Shown: positions 54,240 to 63,995, numbered from the stretch's first letter. The stretch is DNA of 64,000 bases from Chromobacterium subtsugae (GCF_001676875.1 NZ_JYKA01000017.1:34050-98049), one strand, 5' to 3'. Program-made: numbers and translations. The notes: generated by a model not told the origin, from the sequence alone.

Positions 54240-55084
54240 GCCAGCGCGATCCGCACATAGATGGGCTGGTACGGCGCATCCTGGCTCACCTTCACCAGCC
54301 CCTCCTTCACCAGTTCCAGCACGGCGATGAAATTGACCACCAGGTGGGCGACGCCCTTGGCGATGTCGAACAGCTCCTCGAACGGCACGTATTCGCGGCC
54401 ATCCAGATAGCGCAGGATCCAGCTCATCTGCTCGCGCACCGACAACTCGTCCTTTTCCACCTTGTGGTGGCGGTGGTGTTTGGCGCGCGACAGGATGGCC
54501 ATCCAGGCCTGGCGCAGATCGCCGGCGCTGACATCGGGCAGCCGCTGCTCGGCCGACTGTTCCACCAGCACCGCCAGCCAGGCGAAATCGCGGTCGGCCT
54601 GCGGGATCTTGTCCAGCTCCAGCGCCGCCAGCTTCATCTGCTCGTACTCCAGCAGCCTGCGCACCAGTTCGGCGCGCGGGTCGTCCGGCTCGCCGTCTTC
54701 GTCCAGTTGCGGGCGCGGCAGCAGCAGCCGCGATTTGATCTCGATCAGCAGCGCCGCCATCAGCAGGTATTCCGCCGCCAGCTCCAGCCGGCCCTGCTGC
54801 ATCACGTCGATATAGGACATGTACTGGACGGTGATGGCCGCCATCGGAATGTTCAGCACATCGAGGTTTTGCTTGCGGATCAGGTAGAGCAGCAGATCCA
54901 GCGGGCCTTCGAAGCTTTCCAGGATCACCTGCAGCGCGTCGGGGGGGATGAACAGGTCTTGCGGCACTTCCAGCACCGGCTGGCCGAACACATGGGCGAT
55001 CGGCACGCTGGGCGGCAGTTCGGGCGCGGTCAGCTGGAAATCGGGGCCATCGGCGGACGCGGGGGTATCGGGCACGGCATTCAT
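54236..55084 (-). CDS. scpA: Segregation and condensation protein A
   Basis: A 282-residue kleisin that links SMC heads in chromosome condensation. ILESFEGPLDLLLYLIRKQN and MLNIPM-like DVLNIPMAAITVQYMSYIDV near 55-90 are ScpA hallmarks, with EYLLMAALLIEIKSRLLLP. The winged-helix C-terminus is FIAVLELVKEGLVKVSQDAP. scpB is not adjacent here. Confidence 0.94.
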   Translation of the reverse strand: MNAVPDTPASADGPDFQLTAPELPPSVPIAHVFGQPVLEVPQDLFIPPDALQVILESFEGPLDLLLYLIRKQNLDVLNIPMAAITVQYMSYIDVMQQGRLELAAEYLLMAALLIEIKSRLLLPRPQLDEDGEPDDPRAELVRRLLEYEQMKLAALELDKIPQADRDFAWLAVLVEQSAEQRLPDVSAGDLRQAWMAILSRAKHHRHHKVEKDELSVREQMSWILRYLDGREYVPFEELFDIAKGVAHLVVNFIAVLELVKEGLVKVSQDAPYQPIYVRIALA

Positions 55085-55176
55085 GGCGACAAGGATACCA
55101 GCTAGCGCCGCGCGCGGCGGTTGAACTTTTCATCCGCCGCGCGCACCAACAGGCTTTCCCTTCAGACAACGCCAGC

Positions 55177-55602
55177 GTGCCGCCACACAAACCGCCACTT
55201 CTGCCCTGCCTGTTTTTCCTGCTGAGCCTGCTGGCCGGCTGCCACACCGATTCCGCGCCCGGCGTCGCCGAGCTTGCCGCCGATCAGCCGCGGCCGGCGG
55301 AGCCGGACCGCCGCCACTTCTGGCGCAAGCGCGAGATCGAAGAAGTCAGCCGCCGCATCATCGAACGGGAGCTGGGGCATCGGGAAGCGTTGCGCTTCGC
55401 CGCCGACCGCGACGGCGGCGACGGCCGCTACCGTTTCCGCCTGATCGCACCGCCGCGCGGCCGCCTGGGCTTTGCCAGCGACGAAGCGGCCTTCGCGGTG
55501 CAGGCGGACCTGGCCAACGGCAGGATCATCAGCATCCACTGCCGCCAAAACGACGGCAGCCAGCGGATGTGTTATCCCTACCGCGATCCCGCGCGCTCAT
55601 GA
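55177..55602 (+). CDS. Small putative lipoprotein
   Basis: A 141-residue protein from GTG 55177. The start has a lipoprotein signal, LPCLFFLLSLLAGC, with Cys 22 as the lipid-modified residue. The remainder holds one helix (KREIEEVSRRIIERELGHRE) and a beta-rich end with RQNDGSQRMCYPYRDP. Its 3' end overlaps that of the convergent gene by six bases. Function unknown. Confidence 0.65.
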   Translation: MPPHKPPLLPCLFFLLSLLAGCHTDSAPGVAELAADQPRPAEPDRRHFWRKREIEEVSRRIIERELGHREALRFAADRDGGDGRYRFRLIAPPRGRLGFASDEAAFAVQADLANGRIISIHCRQNDGSQRMCYPYRDPARS

Positions 55603-57045
55603 TGCGGCGTCGCGGCGCGCCAGCGTTTCCTCCAGCCGCACCTCGATCAGCTGGCAGCTACCGGTCTGCTGCAGCAGCCGTTGCGCCCGCACCAGCCATT
55701 CGCCGCCGGCGCCGCGCACCTTGAACTGCCGCATCGCCTGATAGCGCCGCCCGGCCAGCGCCAGCACGCCGCGCTGGCGGAAATCGCGTTCGCCATGCAG
55801 CAGCAGGCCGTTTTCCATGCCGCCGTCCGGGTGGCTGGTCACCGCCGCCGCCTCCACCGCCATCGGCCGCTTGCCGACGAACTCTATCCCGCACTCGGCC
55901 GGCTGCTCGCCGCCCGGCAGGCTGATCCAGCGCACCAGGCCCAGCTGCCAGCCGAAACCGCGGCGCTTGACCATCGCGATGCTGCCGGCCTGCACCTCCT
56001 GCGGGCCGAAATCGCCGCACAGCCGCATGCCGGACGCGCTCAGATTGCCCAGCAACAGATCCGCCGCCTCTGCGGCGTCCGGCGGCAGCCCTGCCCGCGC
56101 CAGACGCCAGCAAGCATCGAAGCCCGCCAGCAAGGCCACCCGCTGGCCGTTGCGCTGGTTCAGCCGCGGATGCCGGCGTTGCGGCGGACTGCGCCACTCC
56201 GCTTCCAGCCGCGCAAGCATCTGCCATTCGACCATGCCCAGCTGCTGCCGGCGCCGTTCCGCTTGCCCGCGCAGACGCTCCAGCGCGGGGCCGGCATCTG
56301 CCAGCCAGCGCGCGTCGCCCGGCGCCTCTCTTTCGCCATCGACGAAGCGTCCGGGCATGTCTGCCTCTGCCGGCACCAGCCAGCAGGGCTGTTCCGGCGC
56401 TTCGCCGCGCCAAGGCGTCAGTTTCAAGGCGGAACCGCATGTTTCCACCCAGTCCAGCAGCAGATGCTGGCGCTGGGCATCCAGCCGGTTGCTGGCGCTC
56501 ATGCCCAGCAACAGCAAGCGCCGGTACCAATCGCCCAGCGCGACGGCGCCGTCTCCGGGCGCGCGCCGCTCCCAGCCGCGCTGGCCCGCCATGGCGAACA
56601 GGCGGTGGCAATCGCGCCAAAACCCGGCGCACAAAGGCGAATAGCCGAGAACGTGGGCGCGCAGCGATTGCCAGGCGCTGGAAAAAGCCAGCGCCAGCGC
56701 CTCCTGCTGCGGCCTGCCATGATCGAACAAGCCGGCCGGCTGCGCGCCGGCCGCTGCCGCCAAGCGTTTGCACGCCTCATGCAGCCGCCGCCACAACGGG
56801 CAGGTCAAAGCGCCATGGCCGCCGGCGTCTTCGCTGCGCCGCTGCAAATCCACGCCAGCCAGCAGCAATGCGCGCAGCGCGGCGGTATTGGGCGCCGCCT
56901 CTTCCCAGCGCGCCAGCAGGCGCAGCAGCGCGGCCGCCGCTTCAGCCGTCTCCAGCCCGGACAGCCGGCGCAGCTCGCCGCCCAAACCATGGAGATCCAT
57001 CTCCGCTCCGGGAGCCGAATCGCGGGAGGCAGTCAATTTCAGCAT
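55597..57045 (-). CDS. PilZ-like domain protein
   Basis: A 482-residue cytosolic protein. The first ~300 residues are helical and uncharacterised (LLRLLARWEEAAPNTAALRA; WYRRLLLLGMSASNRLDAQ). Residues about 330-410 recall PilZ: LLLGNLSASGMRLCGDF, VKRRGFGWQLGLVRWISLPG, and CGIEFVGKRPMAVEAAA, following the DxSxxG...GxVRW...GxxF pattern. The canonical RxxxR is not clear, so cyclic-di-GMP binding is uncertain. Confidence 0.72.
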   Translation of the reverse strand: MLKLTASRDSAPGAEMDLHGLGGELRRLSGLETAEAAAALLRLLARWEEAAPNTAALRALLLAGVDLQRRSEDAGGHGALTCPLWRRLHEACKRLAAAAGAQPAGLFDHGRPQQEALALAFSSAWQSLRAHVLGYSPLCAGFWRDCHRLFAMAGQRGWERRAPGDGAVALGDWYRRLLLLGMSASNRLDAQRQHLLLDWVETCGSALKLTPWRGEAPEQPCWLVPAEADMPGRFVDGEREAPGDARWLADAGPALERLRGQAERRRQQLGMVEWQMLARLEAEWRSPPQRRHPRLNQRNGQRVALLAGFDACWRLARAGLPPDAAEAADLLLGNLSASGMRLCGDFGPQEVQAGSIAMVKRRGFGWQLGLVRWISLPGGEQPAECGIEFVGKRPMAVEAAAVTSHPDGGMENGLLLHGERDFRQRGVLALAGRRYQAMRQFKVRGAGGEWLVRAQRLLQQTGSCQLIEVRLEETLARRDAAS

Positions 57046-57098
57046 AATGACAATGACAAATCGGACAGGGTGCGCATCTTAGCCTTTTGGCATGGCGC

Positions 57099-57698
57099 TT
57101 ACGACAGGCCGGCCTCGGCATTATTACCAAGCGCGGCCAGCGCGTCGGCGCTGGCGCACACCCGACAGTATTCGCCGTGCAGATTGGCCAGGCTCATCGC
57201 ATGCACCTCCTCCGCGCGGCGCGGCCTTCCCTGCCAGTCGGTCTTGTCGAAGGCGAAGCAGCCATCCTCGACCAGGCTGACCGCAAACCCGAGATTGCCG
57301 GCCATCCTCACCGTCGCCTCGACCGAGTTGCTGGTGCTGACGCCGGCCACCACCAGCTCCCGCCAGCCGCGCTCGCGCAGCATGGCCTCCAGGCCGGTGC
57401 CGATGAAGGCGCTGTTGGTCTGCTTGGCGACCACGGTTTCGCCCGCCAGCGGCAAGGTTTCCGTCTTGAAGGCGTGGCCGGGCCGATCCGGCCGGAAAGT
57501 GGAGTCGGGCTCGGTGGAGTCGTGGCGGATATGGATGATAGGCAGGCCGCGTTCGCGCCAGGCGGCCAGCAGCTTGGCGCACACCTGCTCCGCCTGCGGA
57601 TTGTTGCGCGGCCCCCAGCTGGGGTGATCCACCGCCTGCTGCATGTCTATCAGCAGCAGCAGCGGCTCGGCGGTGGCGAATTTCAACAGCGCGGGCAT
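57099..57698 (-). CDS. Isochorismatase-family hydrolase (Cys replaced by Ser)
   Basis: A 199-residue cysteine-hydrolase-fold protein from ATG 57698, with GGGAGCGAG upstream. The acid Asp is in LLLLIDMQQAVDHPSWGP and the Lys in VVAKQTNSAFIGTGL. At the usual nucleophile position it reads GVSTSNSVEATVRMAGNLG, with Ser where nicotinamidases and carbamoylsarcosine hydrolases have Cys. Thus cysteine-based amidase chemistry is unlikely; true isochorismatases also lack it. Substrate unknown. Confidence 0.85.
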   Translation of the reverse strand: MPALLKFATAEPLLLLIDMQQAVDHPSWGPRNNPQAEQVCAKLLAAWRERGLPIIHIRHDSTEPDSTFRPDRPGHAFKTETLPLAGETVVAKQTNSAFIGTGLEAMLRERGWRELVVAGVSTSNSVEATVRMAGNLGFAVSLVEDGCFAFDKTDWQGRPRRAEEVHAMSLANLHGEYCRVCASADALAALGNNAEAGLS

Positions 57699-57759
57699 CG
57701 CTCGCTCCCGTAATGAAAACGGCATGATGCCATGACGCGGATGCCGCCGCATCAACGGT

Positions 57760-58176
57760 TCAGGATTCCCAGTATTCGCCCGGCAGATAATCGCTGAAAT
57801 ACCATTGCTGGCCTTCCAGATCGCGCGCCAGATAACCGTGCGCGCCGTAATCCTCTTTTTTCAGCCCCTGCACGATTTCCGCGCCTTGCGCGCTGGCGCG
57901 CGCGTAATGCGCGGCCGGATCCGCCACGTAAACGCATAGCGCCTGGGCGAGGCCAGGCAGGCTGCCGGCGCCGATCCAGTTGCGGTCGGGATTGGGGCTG
58001 GACACCATGACCACCGCGTTGCCCAGGCTCAGTTCCGAATGATGAACCCGGCCGTTCTCGATCGCCGCGAAACGGCGCTGGAAACAGAACACCCGCTCCA
58101 GCCACGCCAGCGCCGCCACCGCGTCGTCGTAGCACAGGCAAGGGTATGCGCCAGGCAAGGCTCTGATCTCGCTCAT
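57760..58176 (-). CDS. VOC-superfamily (glyoxalase-like) protein
   Basis: A 138-residue protein from ATG 58176. It has the paired beta-alpha-beta-beta units of the fold: CYDDAVAALAWLERVFCFQR, SELSLGNAVVMVSSPNPD, and YVADPAAHYARASAQGAEIV followed by GYLARDLEGQQWYFSDYLPG. This is the PhnB/YdfO-like group. Metal ligand and substrate not assigned. Confidence 0.85.
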   Translation of the reverse strand: MSEIRALPGAYPCLCYDDAVAALAWLERVFCFQRRFAAIENGRVHHSELSLGNAVVMVSSPNPDRNWIGAGSLPGLAQALCVYVADPAAHYARASAQGAEIVQGLKKEDYGAHGYLARDLEGQQWYFSDYLPGEYWES

Positions 58177-58230
58177 TTCGTCCTCCGCGATCCGCTTGGG
58201 AAATTCCCATCTTAGGACAATGGCAATAAA

Positions 58231-58254
58231 AAACCGCCCTCGCAAGGGCGGTTT
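58231..58254 (-). terminator. Intrinsic terminator after htpG
   Basis: On the minus strand AACCGCCC-TTGC-GAGGGCGGTT followed by TTTTATT. Confidence 0.85.
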
Positions 58255-58279
58255 GCCTGTCATTCCGGCTCAGCCTGAC

Positions 58280-60175
58280 TCAGGCCGACAGCTCCAGCAT
58301 CAGCTTGTTGATGCGCTTGACGAAGGAGGCAGGGTCTTCCAGCTTGCCGCCTTCGGCCAGCAGCGCCTGGTCGTACAGCACCTGGGCCAAGTCGGCGGCG
58401 CGGGCCTCGTCGGTTTCGCCGGCCAGCTTTTTCACCAGCACGTGCTCCGGGTTGATCTCCAGCGTCGGCTTGCTGCCTTCCACCTTCTGGCCGGCGGCCT
58501 TCAGCATCCGCTCCAGATGGGCGCTCATGTCATGCTCGCCCGCCACCAGGCATGCCGGGCTCTCGGTCAGACGGGCGGTGGCGCGCACTTCCTTCACCTG
58601 CTCGCCCAGCGCCTTTTGCACCTTATCCACCACCGGCTTGGACGCCTCTTCCACCTGCTTCTGCGCTTCCTTGTCGGCTTCGTCCTCCAGCGCGCCCAAA
58701 TCCAGCGCGCCCTTGGCCACCGACTGCAGCGCCTTGCCGTCGAATTCGAACAGCGAGCCGGTCACCCACTCGTCGACGCGGTCGACCAGCAGCAGCACTT
58801 CCACGCCCTTCTTCTTGAACACTTCCAGGTGCGGACTGTTCTTGGCGGCGGCCAGCGTGTCGGCGGTGATGTAGTAGATCTTGTCCTGGCCTTCTTTCAT
58901 CCGGCCGATGTAGTCGGCCAGCGATACCGTCGGCTCGCTGCCTTCCGACGCGGTGGAAGTGAAACGCAGCAGCTTGGCGATGCGCTCCTTGTTGGCGTGG
59001 TCTTCGCCTACGCCTTCCTTCAGCACCTGGCCGAACTCCTTCCAGAACGCAGCGTATTTTTCCGGCTGGTTGGCCGACAGATCTTCCAGCAGGCCCAGCA
59101 CCTTCTTCACGCAGCCATTGCGGATGGCGTCGATGTCCTTGCTTTCCTGCAGGATTTCGCGCGATACGTTCAGCGGCAGGTCGTTGCTGTCGATCACGCC
59201 GCGCACGAAGCGCAGGTAATGCGGCATCAGCTTTTCGGTGTCTTCCATGATGAAGACGCGGCGCACGTACAGCTTCACGCCCTGCTTGCGTTCGCGGTCG
59301 TACAGGTCGAACGGCGCGCGCGACGGGATGTACAACAGCTCGGTGTATTCCTGGCGGCCTTCGACGCGGGCATGGCTCCAGGCCAGCGGCTCGGTGAAGT
59401 CATGGGCGACGTGCTTGTAGAATTCCTGGTACTGCTCGTCGCTGATGTCGTTCTTGGCGCGGGTCCACAGCGCGGAAGCGGAGTTGACCGCCTCCATGTC
59501 GTCGCTGACGATCACTTCGCCGTTTTCGCCGTAGCTATTGCCCTTCTTCATCTCGATCGGGATGGAGATGTGGTCGGAATACTTGCGGACGATGCCCTTC
59601 AGCTTCCAGTCGTTCAGCAGCTCGTCTTCGCCTTCCTTCAGGTGCAGCACAATCTCGGTGCCGCGTTCGGCCTTTTCCACGGTTTCCAGCGTGTACTCGC
59701 CTTCGCCTTGCGACTCCCAGCGGACGGCTTCGGTTTCGCCGGCGCGGCGGGTGGTCAGCGTCACCTTGTCGGCGACGATGAAGGCCGAATAGAAGCCCAC
59801 GCCGAACTGGCCGATCAGATGGGCGTCTTTTTTCTCGTCGCCGGACAGCTGTTCGAAGAAGGCCTTGGTGCCCGACTTGGCGATGGTGCCGATGTGCGAC
59901 ACCACTTCGTCGCGACTCATGCCGATGCCGTTGTCGGCGATGGTGAGGGTGCGGGCATCCTGGTCGAAGCCGATGCGGATTTTCAGCTCGGCATCGTTCT
60001 CGAACAGCTCCGGCTTGGCCAGGCCCTCGAAACGCAGCTTGTCGGCGGCGTCGGAGGCATTGGAGATCAGTTCACGCAGGAAGATTTCCTTGTTGGAGTA
60101 CAAGGAGTGGATCATCAACTTGAGCAGTTGTTTGACTTCGGTCTGAAAACCCAGGGTTTCTTTCTGTGCACTCAT
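58280..60175 (-). CDS. htpG: Chaperone HtpG (Hsp90)
   Basis: A 631-residue ATP-dependent chaperone. N-terminal ATPase motifs: [35 protein letters not shown] and [16 protein letters not shown]. Middle domain with [20 protein letters not shown] and [17 protein letters not shown]-terminal dimerisation domain ([20 protein letters not shown]). ATG 60175 (MSAQKETL) is preferred. A terminator follows. Confidence 0.97.
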   Translation of the reverse strand: MSAQKETLGFQTEVKQLLKLMIHSLYSNKEIFLRELISNASDAADKLRFEGLAKPELFENDAELKIRIGFDQDARTLTIADNGIGMSRDEVVSHIGTIAKSGTKAFFEQLSGDEKKDAHLIGQFGVGFYSAFIVADKVTLTTRRAGETEAVRWESQGEGEYTLETVEKAERGTEIVLHLKEGEDELLNDWKLKGIVRKYSDHISIPIEMKKGNSYGENGEVIVSDDMEAVNSASALWTRAKNDISDEQYQEFYKHVAHDFTEPLAWSHARVEGRQEYTELLYIPSRAPFDLYDRERKQGVKLYVRRVFIMEDTEKLMPHYLRFVRGVIDSNDLPLNVSREILQESKDIDAIRNGCVKKVLGLLEDLSANQPEKYAAFWKEFGQVLKEGVGEDHANKERIAKLLRFTSTASEGSEPTVSLADYIGRMKEGQDKIYYITADTLAAAKNSPHLEVFKKKGVEVLLLVDRVDEWVTGSLFEFDGKALQSVAKGALDLGALEDEADKEAQKQVEEASKPVVDKVQKALGEQVKEVRATARLTESPACLVAGEHDMSAHLERMLKAAGQKVEGSKPTLEINPEHVLVKKLAGETDEARAADLAQVLYDQALLAEGGKLEDPASFVKRINKLMLELSA

Positions 60176-60251
60176 GGTCGGCAATGAAAAGAGGTTGGCA
60201 ATGCCTGTGAAATGGAGGCTGGCCAGGCGTTTTCAAGTGCCGGAAATGCAA

Positions 60252-60276
60252 AAAGCCCTGCATATCGCAGGGCTTT
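60252..60276 (-). terminator. Intrinsic terminator after proQ
   Basis: On the minus strand AAAGCCCTGC-GATAT-GCAGGGCTTT followed by TTGC. Confidence 0.8.
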
Positions 60277-60294
60277 GTCGGGATCGAGGGGCGA

Positions 60295-60738
60295 TCAGGA
60301 TTCGGCCTGGCCCGGTTGTTCCGCGGCTACGGCGGACATCTCGACCTGAGCCGCAACGGGCTCCGCAACGGCGGCATCGGCCGCCGGCTGGTTTTTCGGT
60401 TGCATCTGCAGCTCGGCGGCGCGCTTTTCTTCGGCGCTGACTTCGCCCTGCGGCTTGCCGTTCAGGTCGAAGCGCTTGCCGCCGCGGGCCAGCGATTTCA
60501 GGTAGCGCGGCTTGCGGCAGTGATTGGCGACGACGCGGGAAATCAGCGCCGGCTCGAACTGCGACAAGGCTGCGATCAGGCTCTCGTGGATGCCCAGAGC
60601 CAGCGGCCGGAACTGGCGAAACACGTCGAACTTGCCGTAGATGTGATCCGCGATCATCTCGGTCTGCTTTTTCTTGGACAGGCTTTGAACAGCAGACTTG
60701 AGAGCAGCACCGAGTGCCGTTTCAGTATTTGGCTTCAT
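60295..60738 (-). CDS. proQ: ProQ/FinO-family RNA chaperone
   Basis: A 147-residue protein. The FinO-like core spans about 30-105: FDVFRQFRPLALGIHESLIA, RVVANHCRKPRYLKSLARGG and KRFDLNGKPQGEVSAEEKRA. The Ala/Glu/Pro-rich C-terminal tail is short, unlike the Tudor-like domain of E. coli ProQ, giving a minimal Neisseria-style form. It binds structured RNAs and sRNA-mRNA pairs. Confidence 0.93.
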   Translation of the reverse strand: MKPNTETALGAALKSAVQSLSKKKQTEMIADHIYGKFDVFRQFRPLALGIHESLIAALSQFEPALISRVVANHCRKPRYLKSLARGGKRFDLNGKPQGEVSAEEKRAAELQMQPKNQPAADAAVAEPVAAQVEMSAVAAEQPGQAES

Positions 60739-60919
60739 GAACTTCTATCTAGATCCATTAATGCAAAGACAGCAAATGCTGCCCAATCAAGAGGCGTGAT
60801 GCAACCGGCCACTTGTCCAGTTAGACGACAGGCGTCGCGTGCAATGTCATTTTAATACAACGAGATTCACGCCGCCATCCGCCATGCGCGCAGGAAAAGC
60901 CACGCGCTCCGCCATTTGA

Positions 60920-61004
60920 TGGTGCCCCGGGCCGGGGTCGAACCGGCACAGCCTAAGCCGAGGGATTTTAAGTCCCTTGTGTCTACCAATTTCACCACCG
61001 GGGC
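60920..61004 (-). tRNA. tRNA-Leu (anticodon TAA)
   Basis: 85 bases on the minus strand. Acceptor GCCCCGG pairs with CCGGGGC; anticodon loop CTTAAAA gives TAA; a long variable arm (CGGCTTAGGCTG) and T-loop GTTCGACCC follow; the ACCA end is encoded. Confidence 0.95.
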
Positions 61005-61671
61005 CAACAGAGCAGGCGATTGTAGCCCAGAGGGCCCATGCTGACAATGCATTTTAAATAATGCAAATCCATGAAAAATCAGCGGATTCGCGTATTGCCA
61101 GGGCGCATCGCCAATCCTGAGGGATTTCACGAGCCGCGCCGCTGGCAGCGGCTTCTCGTTCAGCGGCAACAGCTTGATTTTAAAGCTTCGGCCACTGCGA
61201 GAAAGTCCAGCACTTTATCGACAAAGCAAAACGCTGTCAACGACGCCCCAGGCTGGCGAGCTTCCCGGCAACGGATGTCGAAAACATAAAATCACTGTAT
61301 TAAGAGGAAATAATATTGCGATGCCATGAGAATGAAAATGCGCATCGACTTTATTCGTCCATCTTGATGTTTTATCAATAAAACACTATTTACTTGATCG
61401 CAAAAGATATTGCGCGATGTTATTCAAATAAAAACCCAATCCTCACCCGCCATTTCACATGCTGGTCAGCATGCTCGACATCTGCGGGGCCTTCGGTCCC
61501 TCGATCGGCATGCCGGCGACGAAAAACGGGTAAATCGCATGGAATTCCATATCTTACCGAGGCCGGCACGCTGAAAATCCTTCATGTTCATTTCCATCAC
61601 GCCGCGCCACAATCAAAACCATCATTGTCAAACAATAAGCACTTGCACTCCGCGCCAGGCAGGCCAACCGC
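61005..61671. other. Long intergenic region with possible gene remnant
   Basis: Mostly AT-rich; no intact gene recognised. On the plus strand a 25-codon frame at 61459-61533 (MLVSMLDICGAFGPSIGMPA and on) looks protein-like, is open further upstream without a start, and may be the tail of a lost gene. Several short frames at 61071-61289 are not convincing. Confidence 0.35.
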
Positions 61672-62604
61672 CTACCGTTTCAGCGCGGATGGCGGCGCGC
61701 CCAATATCCTCAGAAAGCTGCGCCGCATCCGCTCCACCTCACCGAAGCCGCATTGCCGCGCCAGGCGCTGCAAGGAAGCCTCACCGCTTTCCAGCGCGCC
61801 GCGCGCGGCCTCCACCCGCAAGCGCTCCACCGCCTTGGCCGGCGGCACGCCCACCTCCTCCAGAAACAAGCGCGAAAAATGGCGCGGACTAAGGCAGCTG
61901 CGCTCGGCCAACTCCGCCACCGTCCAGGCGGAACCGAGATTGCGCCGCACATGGTCTAGCAATCCGGCAAAACGCCCGCCCGGCTGCTGCATCTCCAGCA
62001 AGGAGGAAAATTGCGACTGCCCGCCAGGCCGCTGGCAATACACCACCAGGCGCTGCGCGCTCTGGCGCGCGACCTCCGCCCCCAGATCATCGGCCACTAA
62101 AGCCAAAGCCAGGTCTATGCCCGCCGTCACCCCCGCCGCCGTCCAGATCTGGCCTTCGCGGATGAACAGCCGGTCGGTTTCCAACATCGTGTCCGGGTAT
62201 AGGCGGGCGAAATCGGCTGCGTGCGCCCAATGGGTAGTCGCGCGCCGTCCGGCCAGCAAGCCGGCCTCTGCCAGCAAAAAGGCCCCGGTGCATACGCTGG
62301 CCACTCGGCAGCCCGCCGCCTCGCAACGCTGGATCCAGGCTAGCGTTTGCGGGCAGCGGCATGCCGCCGCCACCCCTTCTCCTCCTGCCACCAGCAAGGT
62401 ATCCGGCAAGCTGACGGCATCGCATGCCTCGGCCTGCAGCGTCAGCCCGGAGGAACTGCGCACCAGGCCGGCTTGCCGCGCCACCGCCCGCACCCGGTAA
62501 GCATCGCAGCGGTAACGCCCGGCCGCTTCGAAAACCGCGGTCGGCCCGCTAGCGTCCAACAGCTGGAAACCGGGGAAGATCAATACCGCAATGCGATGGG
62601 CCAT
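61672..62604 (-). CDS. GlxA-type transcriptional regulator (DJ-1 domain plus AraC)
   Basis: A 310-residue regulator. The N-terminal DJ-1/PfpI amidase-like domain spans about 1-185 (VLIFPGFQLLDASGPTAVFE; RVASVCTGAFLLAEAGLLAG with the elbow Cys). Residues about 205-305 form the AraC helix-turn-helix pair (WTVAELAERSCLSPRHFSRL; ARQCGFGEVERMRRSFLRIL). It is divergent from a DJ-1 enzyme gene 82 bases away, its probable target. Confidence 0.93.
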   Translation of the reverse strand: MAHRIAVLIFPGFQLLDASGPTAVFEAAGRYRCDAYRVRAVARQAGLVRSSSGLTLQAEACDAVSLPDTLLVAGGEGVAAACRCPQTLAWIQRCEAAGCRVASVCTGAFLLAEAGLLAGRRATTHWAHAADFARLYPDTMLETDRLFIREGQIWTAAGVTAGIDLALALVADDLGAEVARQSAQRLVVYCQRPGGQSQFSSLLEMQQPGGRFAGLLDHVRRNLGSAWTVAELAERSCLSPRHFSRLFLEEVGVPPAKAVERLRVEAARGALESGEASLQRLARQCGFGEVERMRRSFLRILGAPPSALKR

Positions 62605-62686
62605 GGCATGAAAAGGTGGAATGATGTCATTTACGCCAAATCATAAGCAGGTGAGCATGGCAAGGTCAAACCCAGGGAGAACCGCC

Positions 62687-63370
62687 ATGCAGCCATCCTT
62701 CACCATCGTTTTCGCGCTCTATCCACGCGTCACCCAGCTCGACTTCACCGGCCCGCACGAAGTGCTGGCCCAGCTGCCCGGCGCCCGCTGCGTGCTCGCC
62801 TCTGCGCAGGGAGGCAATATCCGCACCGACAGCGGCATCACCTTCGCCGAGCTTGCCCGGCTGCAAGACATCGCCGGCTGCGACCTGCTATGCGTGCCAG
62901 GCGGCCTGGGCACCATTGCCGCGCTGGAGGACCAGGACTTTCTCGCGCAATTGCGCCGCCTGTCCGCATCGGCCCGCTACACCGCTTCGGTTTGCACCGG
63001 CTCGCTGCTGCTGGGAGCGGCAGGCTTGCTCAAAGGCAAGCGGGCAGCATGCCATTGGGCCTGGCGCGACTCGTTGGCCGCGTTCGGCGCCCAGCCCGAT
63101 CCGGCGCGCGTGGTGGTGGACGGCGATATCATCAGCGGCGGCGGCGTAACTGCCGGCATCGACATGGCGCTGACCCTGATGGCCGAAATCGCCGGCGCCG
63201 ACTACGCGCAGACGGTGCAACTGGCGCTGGAATACGCGCCCGCGCCGCCGTTCGCCGCCGGCCGTCCCGAGGATGCCAGCCCAGCCATACTCGCAGCGGC
63301 CAGGACCAGGCTGGACGCGCTGCGCGACCAGCGCGAAGCCGCCATCATCCAGGCCGCCGCCCGGCTGTGA
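62687..63370 (+). CDS. DJ-1/PfpI-family protein, isonitrile hydratase-like
   Basis: A 227-residue single-domain protein from ATG 62687, with GGGAGA upstream. FALYPRVTQLDFTGPHEVLA at the start and TASVCTGSLLLGAAGLLKGK with the elbow Cys (about 103) match the isonitrile hydratase/InhA-type branch, which converts isonitriles to N-substituted formamides. Substrate not proven. Divergent from a GlxA-type regulator that shares the same fold. Confidence 0.88.
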   Translation: MQPSFTIVFALYPRVTQLDFTGPHEVLAQLPGARCVLASAQGGNIRTDSGITFAELARLQDIAGCDLLCVPGGLGTIAALEDQDFLAQLRRLSASARYTASVCTGSLLLGAAGLLKGKRAACHWAWRDSLAAFGAQPDPARVVVDGDIISGGGVTAGIDMALTLMAEIAGADYAQTVQLALEYAPAPPFAAGRPEDASPAILAAARTRLDALRDQREAAIIQAAARL

Positions 63371-63508
63371 CGCCGGCCGTCTCCCGCCATGCCGGGAAAA
63401 CTGGCCAAGCGGACCGTCCATCGCGTCCGCTTTTCCAGCTACACCTAGCTAAAGCGCCTGCCAAACAGCCATTCGGCGCCCGCTTCTTCATTGCCATGGG
63501 AGATTGCG

Positions 63509-63886
63509 ATGAGCCTTTACGCCGAACTGGTAAGAAAAGCCGCCGATCAATACCGCAGCCAGCTGGACGCGATATACGCCCAGCAGAAGCTCATCAATCG
63601 AGCCGACCATATCGCCGGCCTGCTTCTCAAAGCCGGCTTGCAGGCCAAGGCCCAGGCGGACGACTGCTACCATCCTTTCATTCTGCTGCAACTATCCGAA
63701 GAACTGCAGCCGCTGCAAAAGACCGTGCTGCTATACGTAAGCAATGTATTGGAATGCCAGATAGAAGAAAACGGCAGCCGGGACGGCCTGGATTGCTTCC
63801 TGATTCCGCCCGGCGGCGACACCGGCCAGGCCCGACTGCCCTTGCTGGTGGAATCCGCGCAAAGCGTGATCCTTCCAACAGGATAA
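63509..63886 (+). CDS. Hypothetical protein
   Basis: A 125-residue protein from ATG 63509, with GGGAGA six bases upstream. It is helical at the start (MSLYAELVRKAADQYRSQLD) and hydrophilic-hydrophobic alternating later (LLYVSNVLECQIEENGSRDG). No signal peptide or known domain seen. Monocistronic. Confidence 0.65.
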   Translation: MSLYAELVRKAADQYRSQLDAIYAQQKLINRADHIAGLLLKAGLQAKAQADDCYHPFILLQLSEELQPLQKTVLLYVSNVLECQIEENGSRDGLDCFLIPPGGDTGQARLPLLVESAQSVILPTG

Positions 63887-63963
63887 GCGGCCGCCAGACG
63901 GCAAAGCCAAATGTGGCGAGGAGGAGAATTGTGAGATTGCTACGATTCTGTGAAATAAATAAC

Positions 63964-63995
63964 AAAAGCCCGTAAATCCTGAGATTTACGGGCTT
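63964..63995. terminator. Hairpin terminator at the right edge
   Basis: AAGCCCGTAAATC-CTGA-GATTTACGGGCTT, a 13-base-pair stem usable from either side; T tracts are short. Confidence 0.6.

Noticed and set aside
53430..55247. A 605-codon frame joining the nitrilase to a long N-terminal part
   Set aside because: The upstream part lies over scpA in another frame. A GTG overlapping the scpA stop gives a normal-length nitrilase.
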